DNA from: Trema orientale
Lineage: Eukaryota; Streptophyta; Magnoliopsida; Rosales; Cannabaceae
NCBI GenBank assembly: GCA_002914845.1
Contig: JXTC01000011.1
Span: 742,429 to 806,428 of the forward strand
Reading direction: 5' to 3'
Length of the DNA stretch: 64,000 nucleotides
The position numbers were made by a program, and so were the translations under genes. Below, piece by piece: positions 44,073-55,562 of the stretch (its first letter is position 1; every line of letters starts with the position of its first letter). The notes beneath the pieces were generated by a model. It was given only the letters and a program-made list of their open reading frames with translations. It did no database searches and was not told where the DNA came from.

Positions 44073-44597
44073 TCTAAATAGATAGCCCGTCCAAATAATG
44101 AACCATTCCAAGACCTTACCCCTTAGCTAGGGCGCTTAAATCGCATTAATGTCCAGTCACTAAATACCCGAAAATGACATTTCTTTCTTCGAACCCCAAA
44201 AATATCTTTACAAAGGGCTAACTATACAGGCGTATCTCATGATCCAGATCATAACCGTTTGATTTTATGACTAACAAGTTTATATTTTAACGTGGAGTTC
44301 ATCCAAGAAAAGGAGACACAGATTTCAGTGCATTCATCAGTGCACAATAAATTCTCAACCCCATAATCTTATCCCTCATGGGTCGTAACATGTGGTGCCA
44401 GTTATTTTTATTTTATTTCTTCTAATAATTATCTCGAATATCCCTTAGTCCACGTCTAGATGGAAAAAGAAAATAAAATAAAAAGCGACGTCGGATTCAC
44501 ACACAGGCTGGCAGTTTCACACACCACAAAACCCAATTGAGGAGAAAAAAATTTAGTAGAAGAGAGAAGAAAAGACTAGGAAGAATTCAAAAGAGAT
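44073..44597 (+). promoter_or_regulatory. KAI2 upstream region
   Basis: No other gene. The 5' leader probably begins near 44480-44530. No convincing named element was found beyond AT-rich boxes. Confidence 0.35.
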
Positions 44598-45652
44598 ATG
44601 GGGATAGTGTCTGAAGCTCACAACGTCAAGGTTTTAGGGAGTGGTCAACAAACCATAGTCCTCGGCCATGGATTCGGTACGGACCAGTCGGTATGGAAGC
44701 ACCTTATTCCTCACCTCGTAGACGACAACCGAGTCATCTTGTACGACAATATGGGAGCCGGAACGACAAACCCCGACTACTTCGACTTCGAGAGGTACTC
44801 TACTCTCGAAGGCTACGCCTATGATCTTCTTTCCATACTAGAAGAGCTCCAAGTCCAGTCTTGCATCTTCGTCGGCCACTCCGTCTCCGGCATGGTCGGC
44901 GTCATCGCCTCCATCACACGCCCCGATCTTTTCTCCAAAATCGTCCTGATCGCCGCCTCCCCAAGGTAGAAAAATATATACATACATTATATGTTGATCT
45001 TGATTTAAGTTTCGATATTATAAAAATTAAAAAGTACCCTTTTTACTTTTCGATTAAATTATAGATGGGTTTAGCTTGCTCAATCATTTTAAGTCCATTA
45101 TAATATGGTTTGTTGGTTGGTAACACTACGAATCACATTAGTATATAATAAAATTACTCGGTATGATTGGAACCGAATATAATATATATATATTTTTTTT
45201 TGGGTAGGTATTTGAACGATGTGGATTACTACGGAGGGTTCGAGCAGGAAGATCTGGACCAGCTATTTGACGCTATGAGGGAGAATTACAAGGCGTGGTG
45301 TTCTGGGTTCGCGCCGCTGGCGGTAGGAGGGGATATGGACTCGGTGGCGGTCCAGGAGTTTAGCCGGACCCTGTTCAATATGAGGCCTGATATAGCACTG
45401 AGCGTGGGCCAGACCATATTCCAGTGCGACTTGAGGCAGATTCTGGGCTTGGTCACTGTCCCATGCCACATACTACAGAGTGTCAAGGACCTGGCTGTCC
45501 CCGTGGTAGTGTCCGAGTACATGCACCAACACCTCTGCAGCGAGTCCATCGTCGAGGTCATGTCGACCGACGGCCACTTGCCCCAGCTCAGCTCGCCGGA
45601 CGTAGTCATCCCCGTGCTGCTTCGGCATATTCGATATAACATAGCTGTATGA
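44598..45652 (+). CDS. KAI2: KAI2/HTL (D14-LIKE) karrikin-receptor-type alpha/beta hydrolase
   Basis: Two exons, 44598-44965 and 45208-45652, joined across a 242-bp intron at the usual KAI2 position after ASP(R), giving 270 residues, the family length. KAI2 perceives karrikins and an endogenous ligand in nucleus and cytoplasm and signals through the F-box protein MAX2 to degrade SMAX1/SMXL2. The catalytic triad is intact: Ser95 in GHSVSG, Asp217 in SVKDLAV, His246 in DGHLPQL. Pocket residues Phe26, Tyr124, Phe134, Trp153, Phe157, Ala161, Gly190 and Phe194 are at the expected places. Gly98 and Ser155 differ from Arabidopsis KAI2 as I remember it (Ala98, Leu155). It is KAI2 and not D14 on overall sequence, e.g. 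[16 protein letters not shown]. Confidence 0.97.
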
Positions 45653-46447
45653 TCAATTAGTAAATTGGAGTATCGTTATGGATCACCATTCGTGATGCAT
45701 CACCATCACCTACGTTTGACACATGTGGCAGTAAAACAAAACTGACGCATAGTAAAAATTAATGTCATTTGGATCATAATATTCGTTATTATGTGACAGT
45801 TTTTAATGTTATATGGTCAGATATGTGATGTTGTTGCAGGATGAATGGTGATAAATAACATTTTTCATGTATTTGTATTTGTAGGTTTTGTTTGTCTTTT
45901 AATTTCTTATATCATTTTGGATGTGTTGTTCTATTTTTTTTTTTTTTTTGGAATAAGAAATGAAATTTGCCAGAGAATCCGACCAAGTCTAAGTGGAAAG
46001 TACCGTTCTCATCAAATGTCGTCGTTTTGTGCTGTTCTTTTGTCGCTGCATGTACAACTTGTATTGTTGAAGTGTAGGTTTGGCTCCTACTTCCTTCCTA
46101 TTATGTAAAAGTCACCAATTGTCAATGATAAAAAATATGTTGAGATCCAATGCACGTGGGTGGCATGTCAGCGTCTTAGTTGTCTAGTCCAAATTAGAAA
46201 GTAGAAATATTGCTTTTCTATAATTATTGTATTTTAAGCTACTTGAGTTAAGTAGCATCTTCTACAGAGAAGGGGTTCAATCCTACTTACTCCATTTATT
46301 TAGCAAAAAAGAAGAAATAAAAAAAAAGAATAAAAGAAAAGCTACTTGCGTTAAGTTTCGTTTATGTGACGTAATAATTTGAGATTACAAAAGTATTCCT
46401 TTGATTTCGCTCATTAGAGTTCTCCAACATATACATATCAGTTTCCA
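45653..46447. other. KAI2 3' flank, no other gene
   Basis: The probable 3' UTR is followed by T-rich DNA. A weak B-box-like GGGGTTCAATCC at about 46273 is not part of a tRNA. The 87-residue frame at 45845-46108 is not supported. Confidence 0.4.
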
Positions 46448-47178
46448 CGGGTATGGTTATCCCACCCTAATATCCGTGGGAAAAAATAAATTTATACCCA
46501 TCTCATTTTCCGTTTAAGGAGGCAAGACGGGTTCGGGTATTTCGCTAATATCCATATCTGGTAAAAAAATTTAAAAATATATATTATTTGAAGAATTTGA
46601 TAAAAATAGAAAGAAAGACGAATTTAAAGAGAGGAAAAAAAAATCTAGTAACAATATCATATATTAAAATTAAATATAACCTAATTATTATATATGCATA
46701 TTTGTTTATGTTTATGTGTATTTTCATAAAGGGCACCAACACAGTAGGTATTTTTTTTTTTATCTCTATATAGAGCTAATAAAAATTTATTATGCACATT
46801 TTTTATAATAAAAAGTAAGAGAGATGAATAGCATTAATGATGCATGTCTTTTCATGCACTTTATTAGAGTTGTTGGATCACTATTAGATGATGATCCAAC
46901 GATTAAAAAAGAAATACTTACACATAGGTTAAAAAATAAATACCTATTAGCTTGGCAACCTTTCATAAATTATACATATATTTTATATATATTTTTTATT
47001 TATATATATTTATAAATACTTTTAGCAGGTAGGTGAGGCGAGTACTCATATACCCGTACCCAAATCGAGTTTTTCAATTAATATCTTTTTTCGTCTTATT
47101 TACCCGAATAATCGGGTATTACTCACCCTATTAGAGTTGAATATTCACGGATAAATTTATTAGCAGGTAAAATAGCCA
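46448..47178. mobile_element. Degenerate hAT-like MITE
   Basis: CGGGTATGGTTATCCCACC near the left end resembles the inverted right end GTAGGGATGGCTATTTTACC. ATCCGTG then AAATTTAT-type words follow on both arms, and the subterminal zones carry GGGTA/TACCCG words. No clean target duplication. Confidence 0.5.
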
Positions 47179-47849
47179 TCCCTACCTTAGACGTGTAGTA
47201 AAAGATAAATAATTGAAGAAAAAATTGAAAAGACAATTTTATGTATAGGAATGGCAGCATAATATTCAAAATAAAGGTATATTTGTACGGCTAGCTATCT
47301 CATGTTCGATTTCAGTTGACTTGAAGGAAATGACTTTCTTTATTAAAAAAAGAATTGACTTTCAAGCCAGGCGAATCAAACTAATCAACGTAAAAGATAT
47401 CGAACGATCAACGTAGTTTGGATTAGTTTCTTTTTTTTTTTTTCCTTCCGGTTTAATTAGTAGCTTTTGATTACCTCTAAGCTCATTGCTAGATGTGATG
47501 GAGAACTTTAATACTTAAGAAAATTTAAAAAAAAAAGAAAAAGAAAAAAAACATTAAAAAATGTCAGTATAATGTAAAACAAGAAAAATAAGATGTTTTT
47601 TTCTTTTTTTCTCCCATTTATGTAACATGATTAAATGATTTTTGGTTAATTTCCAATTAATTAAACAAACGAGAAACGACGAAAATGTACAACATGTCGT
47701 TTGTTGTTAAGATAAAGGACATTCATATGGAATGTTACATGGTCAAGTCATATTCTTATTAAAGAAATTAAAAAATGTGTATAACTCTAACACCTTGCCA
47801 GTATATTTATTATAAAAAAAAATGTCCAGTATTTAGAATGGTACAAACA
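47179..47849. other. Intergenic, nothing recognised
   Basis: AT-rich with A and T runs. Confidence 0.4.
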
Positions 47850-48150
47850 ACCCCTTTGGCCCTTGACTTTTGCTAATTGTTACACTTTACTCCAAGATAA
47901 TTGACTTTAATATATTTTACACCACAAAATAGTCTCACTTCCCCCAAAATTAGCAAAAATAAAATAGTATCACCCCATGCTTATTTAGGGCATGCTTGTT
48001 TAAATTTAAGAACAGTTAATGTTTTTGCAGGTTTTTGTGATTGTTTAGGGCCAAATTGAGACTATTTTCACTAATTTTGGAGCAAAATGTATCAAGATTA
48101 ATTATTTTTGGGCAAAGTGTAACACTTTGCAAAAATCAGGGATTAATATG
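47850..48150. mobile_element. Foldback MITE, about 300 bp, with roughly 90-bp arms
   Basis: CCCTTGACTTTTGCTAATTG, TTACACTTT, ACACCACAAAATAGTCTCA on the left are answered inverted on the right by TGAGACTATTTTCACTAATT, AAAGTGTAACACTTTGCAAA and AATCAGGGATTAA. Non-coding. Confidence 0.7.
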
Positions 48151-48161
48151 GTATTCGACTT

Positions 48162-48572
48162 CTTACAGAAATCTAGGCCCATAGTGTTAAAAATTGAGAA
48201 ATCCATGGGCTGATTTTTTTGGAAAAATATCGGATTTATTTAGAAAAATATCACCTTTGAAAAGTTTTTAGAAAAATATTACTTTTAATAGATATTTAGA
48301 AAAATATCACTTTTTCTTCAAAATTGGTGCTCTTCAGTGATACTCGAGGTAACCAGTTTGGTTACTTTAGGTACCAATCTAGTTACTCGAAGTAACCAAT
48401 CAAGTTACCTTATGTAATTTGACAAGTTACTATAAGTATCTCACCAATTAATAAAAGGTGGTATTTTCTAATTAAATTTGATATTTTTCAAATAATTTTA
48501 AAATCCAGGATTTTTTGATTTTTTAAAAAACTTTTACCATAAAAAATCTAATTTCCTTTATGGTATTTTGTC
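48162..48572 (+). repeat. Dispersed GGTAACC repeat family, copy C
   Basis: See copy B at 14558; the same block order and the same end TTACCATAAAAAATC. It sits directly after the foldback MITE. Confidence 0.75.
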
Positions 48573-48899
48573 CTTAGATTTTTAAGAGTTTACCTAAGCC
48601 CAATTTCCTGCAGTAGAATATACTTGGGCCTATATGAGACGAGTTGCAATCACAAGGCCGATACGGTTCGAGTTGGGCCTAAACGAGCCCACTATAAGAA
48701 AATATGGTATATGTCCAAATTTTTAAAACTGGTTAAGTATATATTCAAATTTAAAATTTATAGCTATATGTCCCCTGTTTAAAAACTGACAACTAATTAA
48801 TTTATACTTTTCAATTTTTGCCCTTAATGAAATTATTCATTTTTTTCGTTTATTTTTTTTTAATTCCTGTACTCTCTCGTTTTTCTTTCTTCTTCTTCT

Positions 48900-48902
<3 letters not shown>

Positions 48903-48934
<32 letters not shown>
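48903..48934 (+). repeat. (CT)16 microsatellite
   Basis: Uninterrupted TC dinucleotides in the left leader-like part of the composite element. Confidence 0.95.
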
Positions 48935-48938
<4 letters not shown>

Positions 48939-50892
48939 CTTTCTTCTTTTCCTAACTTTCTCTCATTCCTCCATTGATTTTCCTCTTCAAAATCCATAGT
49001 TTTCTTTGGATCTACGGTAGCTTCGTGTGTTTTCCAGCGTATATCTCCATTGTTCTTCTTCTCTGGTATTGTTTGGTTCATTATCGTTTTCTTTTGGGTC
49101 GTTTTATTTATCTTCTCAGATCTCCGGAGTTTATGGCGATTTGTGTATTTGCTTTGGTCGAATCTCCGACGCTTTTTATTTTGAATTTGTTTCGGCATGT
49201 ATTTTTCTCTTGATTTTGATTTAATTGTATTGTACAGTAGTTTTAGGGATTTTCATTTATATTGAGAGTTCATATTATAACTAATTTTAATTTAAGTATA
49301 ATATTATTTTTTGTTAGGTCTTAATAGCATTTTTATTTTTTGTTGTATATTTTGAAGTTAGTTTTTGTAATTGGCAATGGTTCATTAATTTTTAGTCATA
49401 GTATATGTGATATTTGTAGTAGTATATGTGATCTGTTTTGTGGTATATGGTATTACTGTTCACTGATTTTTTTTGTTGAATATATTCTATATTTCTTGTT
49501 TGGTTCATATATTTTTGGTCTTAGTATATGTAATTTTTTAAATTATTATATATATTTTTTTGTTATTATTGATCTTAGATATTCAGTATTCTTGTTTTGT
49601 TCATATATTCTTAGTCTTGGTATCATTATATTTTTTTTTATGATGGTATATATTGTGTGGTTATTGTTGATTAATGTATCAATTATTTTGTTATTATTGA
49701 TCAAGAGTTTGAACTCAGGTATATTGTTTTTCTATTATATTTTTTATGTGGTACATGGTTTTTTATATTTAGTACAAAGATTTTTTTAACTTGGTATATG
49801 TATGTATGTACCTCCTGAACCAGTAGATATGATATTATTTTTTTATAAATATTTGTTTCTTGGTTTCTTTATACAGGTTTATATACTGATTATGAAGTTG
49901 ATGAAGATGAAATTTTAAGTACTTTTTTATGGCATTTGGAGCTTTCATTAAAGGATGGCTTCATTGTAGGCCTATGATATTAGTTTATGGGACATGGGGA
50001 TTATTACTTTTTTTGTATTGAATTTATAGTTTGTTTTATTTTGAAATGAACGGGTTTTTTTTTTTTTTCATATCTAGGTATATGAATTTTTGGTCTTGGT
50101 ATATAAACATTTTGTCTTGGTATACGTGGTTGTATACTAAATTCATTATTTTAGATATTTGATATTGTTATCTTGTCTATAAGTTTTTTATAAGTTTTTA
50201 TACTTTCAGGTACATGAATTTTCGGTTTTAGTATATTGAATTTTGTCGTGGTATATGAGGCTATGTACCAGATTCTTTGTTATATTATTGAATTTGTTTT
50301 TTGTTGGTGGAACAAAAAAAATCATCATTGTGCATAATATATATACCAGATTATGTATGAATATATATATTGTTGGTGAACTCTTAAGAAGTAGTGAAAA
50401 AAAATATATAATGGACGATTTTTTGAGTTAAGTGATTGTATATGAACATATATATTATGTTCGAAATGATAAATTTATATACCATTTCTTAGTTGGGTTA
50501 TGGTATTTGAGTATAGTGTACTGGTTCATATATCATGTCAAAGTATTAGAAGTTATATACCTATTTCATATTAGAATAAACCATGATAAAATCTTATGTA
50601 CCTAGTTCAAAAGATTATATACCATAAAGAGAGAATTTTTTCAATATATATTTCATTCCTAAACAGTTTCAGCTTTTTTTAAATTATTCAAGTGTACCTT
50701 ACAAAGTGAATTACTAAAAGCAAGTAAGTAACAATTTAGATTTATATCAAATTGCATTACATAAAACATATAAACCAACGAGAAAATTGTCTAATGTTGA
50801 ATATCTTTACAATTAAAAGTATTCAATACAATAATCCATGTCAAACTAAAAAATTATATTATTTTTGCTAAACCAAAGTAAGAGCACATGTT

Positions 50893-51108
50893 CTATATCA
50901 CGCTCACTTTTGTGTTTTTGTATCCCCTTCTCATCCTGTCTTCAGCCCAGTGATAGAGTTCTACGATCATCTCTTGCCAATAGAATGCAATTTTGTCCTG
51001 TGTTACTTCTTTTCTGCTGACATTTATCATCAATGCCTCTGCCTTTTTTATCACAAATATTCTACAATCAATTCTGTTTTCGTGAGAGAAACTGTCAGAT
51101 TTTACAAG
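50893..51108 (-). pseudogene. Ulp1-type (C48) cysteine peptidase fragment
   Basis: An open stretch of about 71 codons without its own start. It reads NRIDCRIFVIKKAEALMINV and then VTQDKIAFYWQEMIVELYHW, ending at a stop. DC(G)(V/I)FV followed by KKAEAL and a C-terminal ELYxWA helix is the tail of the Ulp1 SUMO-protease fold, which many plant transposons carry (for example Kaonashi-type MULEs). The Cys of the DCGIFV active-site motif is kept but the Gly after it is Arg. The His and Asp parts are not visible. It is a relic of transposon coding sequence and probably inactive. Confidence 0.6.
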
Positions 51109-52800
51109 TCATGTAGCAGGCATTAAAAATTACATACCATGTTCAAATTAACACATACCATAATGAAGTGTCAAACAAATACATAAGATTATGAACCAAA
51201 AATATGAACTTATTAATCAAATACAAATTAAACAGATGTTGAACAAAAAAAAAACATAAATTGATAAATTTATGAATCATATAGATAAGTTTAGGAACTC
51301 AATGAATTAAATAAGGGGTACATAGTAGATATAAACTATAATTGTAACATCATGAACCACACTCACAAATTCATGAATTAAAAACATAAATTTATAAACC
51401 AAACAGAATAATATAAACAAAAAATTAAATAGAACTAGATACCTAACTTTATATATCAAATAGAAAAATTTAAGAGAGATATATTCTCATATCTGAAACA
51501 CAACTTTATAAACCAAATACACAAACTTATGAACCACACTGACAATTTTATGAACTAAAGATAAAATTTTATGAATCAAACAAGTTATGAATTTGAACTA
51601 AAAACTTAAATATATGAATTAAAGACTTAAAGTTAGGAACATAATGTGCCAAGAACTAATTTATATGAGATATATTCTCATATATGAAACACAGTTTTTC
51701 AAAAACACAGTTTTATGAAACACAATTTTATGAACTAAAGATATAAAGTTATGAACCACATTGATAACTTTATAAACTAAGCACATAATTTCATGAACCA
51801 AGGACACAAATTTATGAACCAAACAGAAAACAAATATATACCAAATAGATACTGAATCCAACCTCAAATTCTCTCACATTCAGTTCTCTACTAGATTCTC
51901 TCAAATTATGAATATATACTAGAACAAAAATGTCATGAACTCATTCAAAATTCTATGTACTATATATAAAAAATTATAAATCAAATTTACATGAGTTAGA
52001 TCAGATTTAACATATATCAAAATTCATATTTTTTACCAAAATCATGAATTAAAATAGGAATTCCTCAATAAAAAATAAAAATCCCTAAATTTTCAATTGA
52101 ATATACTAAAAACTAGAACTTCATAACAACAATGTCATAAACTATATTTAAATTTCTATATGCCACATATAAAAAAACTATGAACTGAATTTTACATGAG
52201 TTAGATCAGATCTAACATATACTAAAACTCATATTTTTCACCACAATCATGAATTAAAATAAGAATTCATCAACCGAAAACAAAAACTCCTAAATTTTCA
52301 ATTAAATCTATCAAAAACTATAACCTTAAAAGCGATCGAATCTAAGTATTTCACCTAAAAATAATCAAATAACAAAAATGAATCTATTAAAAATCTAAAA
52401 CACAAATTAATCAAAAAATGAAAATCAATCGGTGTTGATTTACCTTTAGATCTGCAATTTTATCAATAGAATCTGAAAACTTCTTAATGGAGCTTCAATC
52501 TTATTGATAGAGCTTTGATATTTGTGGATGAACCCATAGATTGAAGGTTGTTTTAGATTGAAGTCCACTCCATATCCAATAATGGTGAAGCTCCGGTACT
52601 GACACTCTTGAAGAAGAAGAAGAAATTGATGTCGGTGAAGATTTACAGAGAAAGAAAATCGCAGTACATATTTTTTTTTTCTCTGGAGCGTGAAAAATTG
52701 GGGAAGATGGTTAAGTAAAGATATTTTTAGTATAGACTTCCAACAGGTCTTTACACAGGTCATTTAACTATAAAAAATGAATTATAGACATATATTGAAT

Positions 52801-54280
52801 TTTGGCCTAAAATCGGCCAAATTGCTATTCAGCCCAACTGCTATTTGTGAGAGAATCCCAGCACAATAAACGGTAAAGAAAAGTTTGTCAACGAAAGACT
52901 AGAGTCGTCTTTTCTTGCACTACGGGGAAGCATATAATACTTGAACTCCATGGACACGACTACGCCGTTTCTTGTTCATGGCAAAAGCGCCTTATTTTTT
53001 TTTTTTGACGAAATAACAAAAGCTGTTTTAGTTTCATATAGACTACCCAATAAATAATATTATTGTCAATATCAGTATCAATATCAATATCAATGTTCGA
53101 GATAGACTAAGCACTAGCGGCCATATAACGTTGAAAGAGACAAATCAACTTCCAAAGTTATATTTTTTTTATTGATTAAAGAGTATTTATTTTGTTGACT
53201 ATTTTCCATTCTATGGAACAACATTTCCAAAATTTTCTTCTCAATTAAAAGGGAGACTTTCATAAATAATTTTTTCTAGAGTAAATATTAATAATGTAAT
53301 TGTTGATTATTTTCTTTTAAAAAAATTTATTAGTTTTATTTTAAAAGTAACTCTTTAACTAAAACTCAACCATTGTGGAACATAAGAAAAACAGAAAACA
53401 AAAAAAGATATTGCATGAATAAAAATTGTTGATAAACTTATACCTAGACAATAACTGTTAAACTAAAAACTCCAAACACTTTTTTCTTAAAAAATCAAAA
53501 TACTTATTTCATGAAAAATAATTCAAAACACTTGAAGTGACTTACAACCTAATTTTCTCTTTTGATATAAAATCCAAAATATTTGAGCTTCAATAGAAAA
53601 GTTGGGGCCCAATGGGAGGGATGGAAGGAGAGAATCAGAAATGCGGAATCCATTATTTGGCAAGAAAGATAAAAAAATGATGGATGGAGAGAACTGAAGA
53701 GCTTAGATTTTTTAAGCCTTCTCTACGCCTAATAAAATCAATCCTTCCCTCTTCAGATGGATTAGAGGGAAGATTGAAAATGGGTGAATAATTGACAAAT
53801 TTATCTTCTAAAAAAATAATTACAAAAATAATAAAGTGAATAATATAACTATCACTTAAAAAGAGAAAAAGGGAAACTCTAAATCCTTACTAAACAACGA
53901 TCGAAGTTACCATTCCGACACAGGCATGGGCTGGGGCCCAGAAGGAGGCCCAAATATAAAAAAAAAAAAAAAAAAAAAAGCAAAAAAGAGTTGGACTATT
54001 TATAAGAAATGGCCATTTTTTTTTAAAATCAATTTAAAAATGGCCGTTGTTTTACACCTCTTTAATCAATGACCGTTTTATGATTTTATTTTGATAAATA
54101 GCCCTTTTTTATTTGATTTATTTTTTTCTAAAATAAATCAATTCTGGAAATAATAAATCATTATATTTTGATATACTAAATAAGAATAATTAATTTTTGA
54201 AAAAGTAAATCAATATATTTTAATATATTAAATATGAAAAACATCCTTTTCTATAAATAATATTTGGGTTATTAATAATA
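52801..54280. other. Intergenic, nothing firm
   Basis: AT-rich, with an A run at 53959-53979 and a short TATCAA repeat near 53060-53095. A purine-rich patch at 53600-53780 could be another small MITE but its ends were not found. Confidence 0.35.
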
Positions 54281-55215
54281 ATGCCCCCCGAACTATTGCT
54301 TGAGTACTACTTTGTCCCCTAAATTTCAAACTTACATATTAGCGGTCCCCGAACTTTTAATATGTTTCAAAATAGTCCCAAACTAAACTTCCGTCAATTA
54401 TCAAACGGAACTTAGTCACGTATTGACCATGTGATGAGTGATTTCAGAAAATAAAACATCAAACCGTATACGGCCTAACGAAAAATACAATTCTAGAAAA
54501 TAACACATCAAACCGTAAATAGCCTAATGAAGTACATGATTTCAGAAAATAACACATCAAACTATATATGGCCTAACGAAGTACACGATTCCAGAAAATA
54601 ATACATCAAACCGTATGCGACCTATAAAGTGTTTTGAGAATTTTATAATTATTTTAAATAAAAATATTTGTATTTTAAATAATTATGTCAGTAATATTTT
54701 TTAATTATTGGTCTCGCTATTTTGGGTGTAAATAAAAATATTTTAAATAATAGCGAGACCAATAATTAAAATATTATTGACATAATTATTTAAATAAAAG
54801 TATTTTATTTACACCCAAGATTTTTTATTTACACCCAAATTAGCGAGACCAATTAAAAAATATTATTGACATAATTATTTAAAATAAAAATATTTTTATC
54901 TAAAATGATTATAAAATTCTCAAAACACTCTATATGTCGTATACGATTTAGTATGTTATTTTCTGAAATCATGTACTTTATTAGGTCGTTTACGATTTAA
55001 TGTGTTATTTTCTGGAATTGTGTTATTCGTTAGGTCGTATACGGTTTGATGTGTTATTTTATGGAATCACTCATCACATGATCAACACGTGACTAAGTTC
55101 CGTTTGATAATTGATGGAAGTTTAGTACGGAACTATTTTTGAAACATGTTAAAAATATGGGGACCGTTAATTTATAAGTTTGAAATTTAAGAGACAAAGT
55201 GGTAACAGTCATTTT
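54281..55215. mobile_element. Long-TIR foldback element with tandem repeats inside the arms
   Basis: Arms of about 400 bp are inverted copies. TAAATTTCAAACTTA, TTATCAAACGGAACTTAGTC and TTTTGAGAATTTTATAAT appear on the left and reversed on the right. Each arm holds about three or four diverged units of some 50 bp with AGAAAATAACACATCAAACC and GTATACGGCCTAACGAA. The centre repeats GGTCTCGCTA and GGGTGTAAATAAAA in alternating orientation. Non-coding; MULE-like by structure. It ends about 350 bp before the SRFR1 start codon. Confidence 0.8.
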
Positions 55216-55520
55216 ACAAACTATGATTTAGAATTCAGTCATTTGACTAAAAGTAAGTGGAGCCTGGCTCTCAGCTAAAACGGGAGTTGACGCACGTGTG
55301 TTTGGAACGTGCGAACAAATCATCCAGCAGCGCACTCGATTTCTCCAGCACCCGTTCCTATCTCCTTCCTCGCACTGTACAGTTTCAACTCTTTCTATTT
55401 TAACTTTTTATTTTTTCCATTATTGCCCCCCACCATCACCACCTCGCCGTTGAAACTCAAGGAAAAAAACGAATTTACAAAATCGCCCCTCCCGATCGAT
55501 ATTCCGAGTCGACTCGGCCG

Positions 55521-55560
<40 letters not shown>

Positions 55561-55562
55561 CT
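55216..55562 (+). promoter_or_regulatory. SRFR1 proximal promoter and 5' leader
   Basis: Little space is left between the inverted repeat and the gene. GCACGTGTGT near 55292 is a G-box-like element. The leader ends in a (CT)18 microsatellite at 55523-55558. An upstream ATG at 55309 begins a frame that overlaps the start codon. Confidence 0.45.
55523..55558 (+). repeat. (CT)18 microsatellite in the SRFR1 leader
   Basis: Uninterrupted TC dinucleotides ending five bases before the start codon. Confidence 0.95.

Larger units (their letters stand above)
48700..52800. mobile_element. Composite element of degenerate phrase repeats, transposon-like
   Basis: Both outer parts look like leaders pointing inward: CT-rich with TTCTTCTTC at 48880-48960 on the plus strand and, on the minus strand, around 52600-52690. 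GGTATATGTCCAAATTTT at the left loosely resembles inverted AATATATGTCTATAATTC at the right. The interior is built of irregular 24-30 bp phrases. From about 49300 to 50560 the plus strand repeats TTGGTATATG and GGTTCATATA; from about 50560 to 52000 the words are reversed, ATGAACCAAA and TATACCAAAT. An Ulp1-type peptidase fragment lies in the middle. I infer a dead MULE or related element; boundaries are approximate. Confidence 0.5.

Noticed and set aside
49340-49789. 149-residue hydrophobic frame
   Set aside because: Its Leu/Ile/Phe/Tyr-rich translation follows from T-rich phrase repeats, not from a membrane protein.
55309-55562. Alternative upstream start overlapping the SRFR1 gene
   Set aside because: The frame differs from the SRFR1 frame and covers the CT microsatellite; the product is low-complexity.
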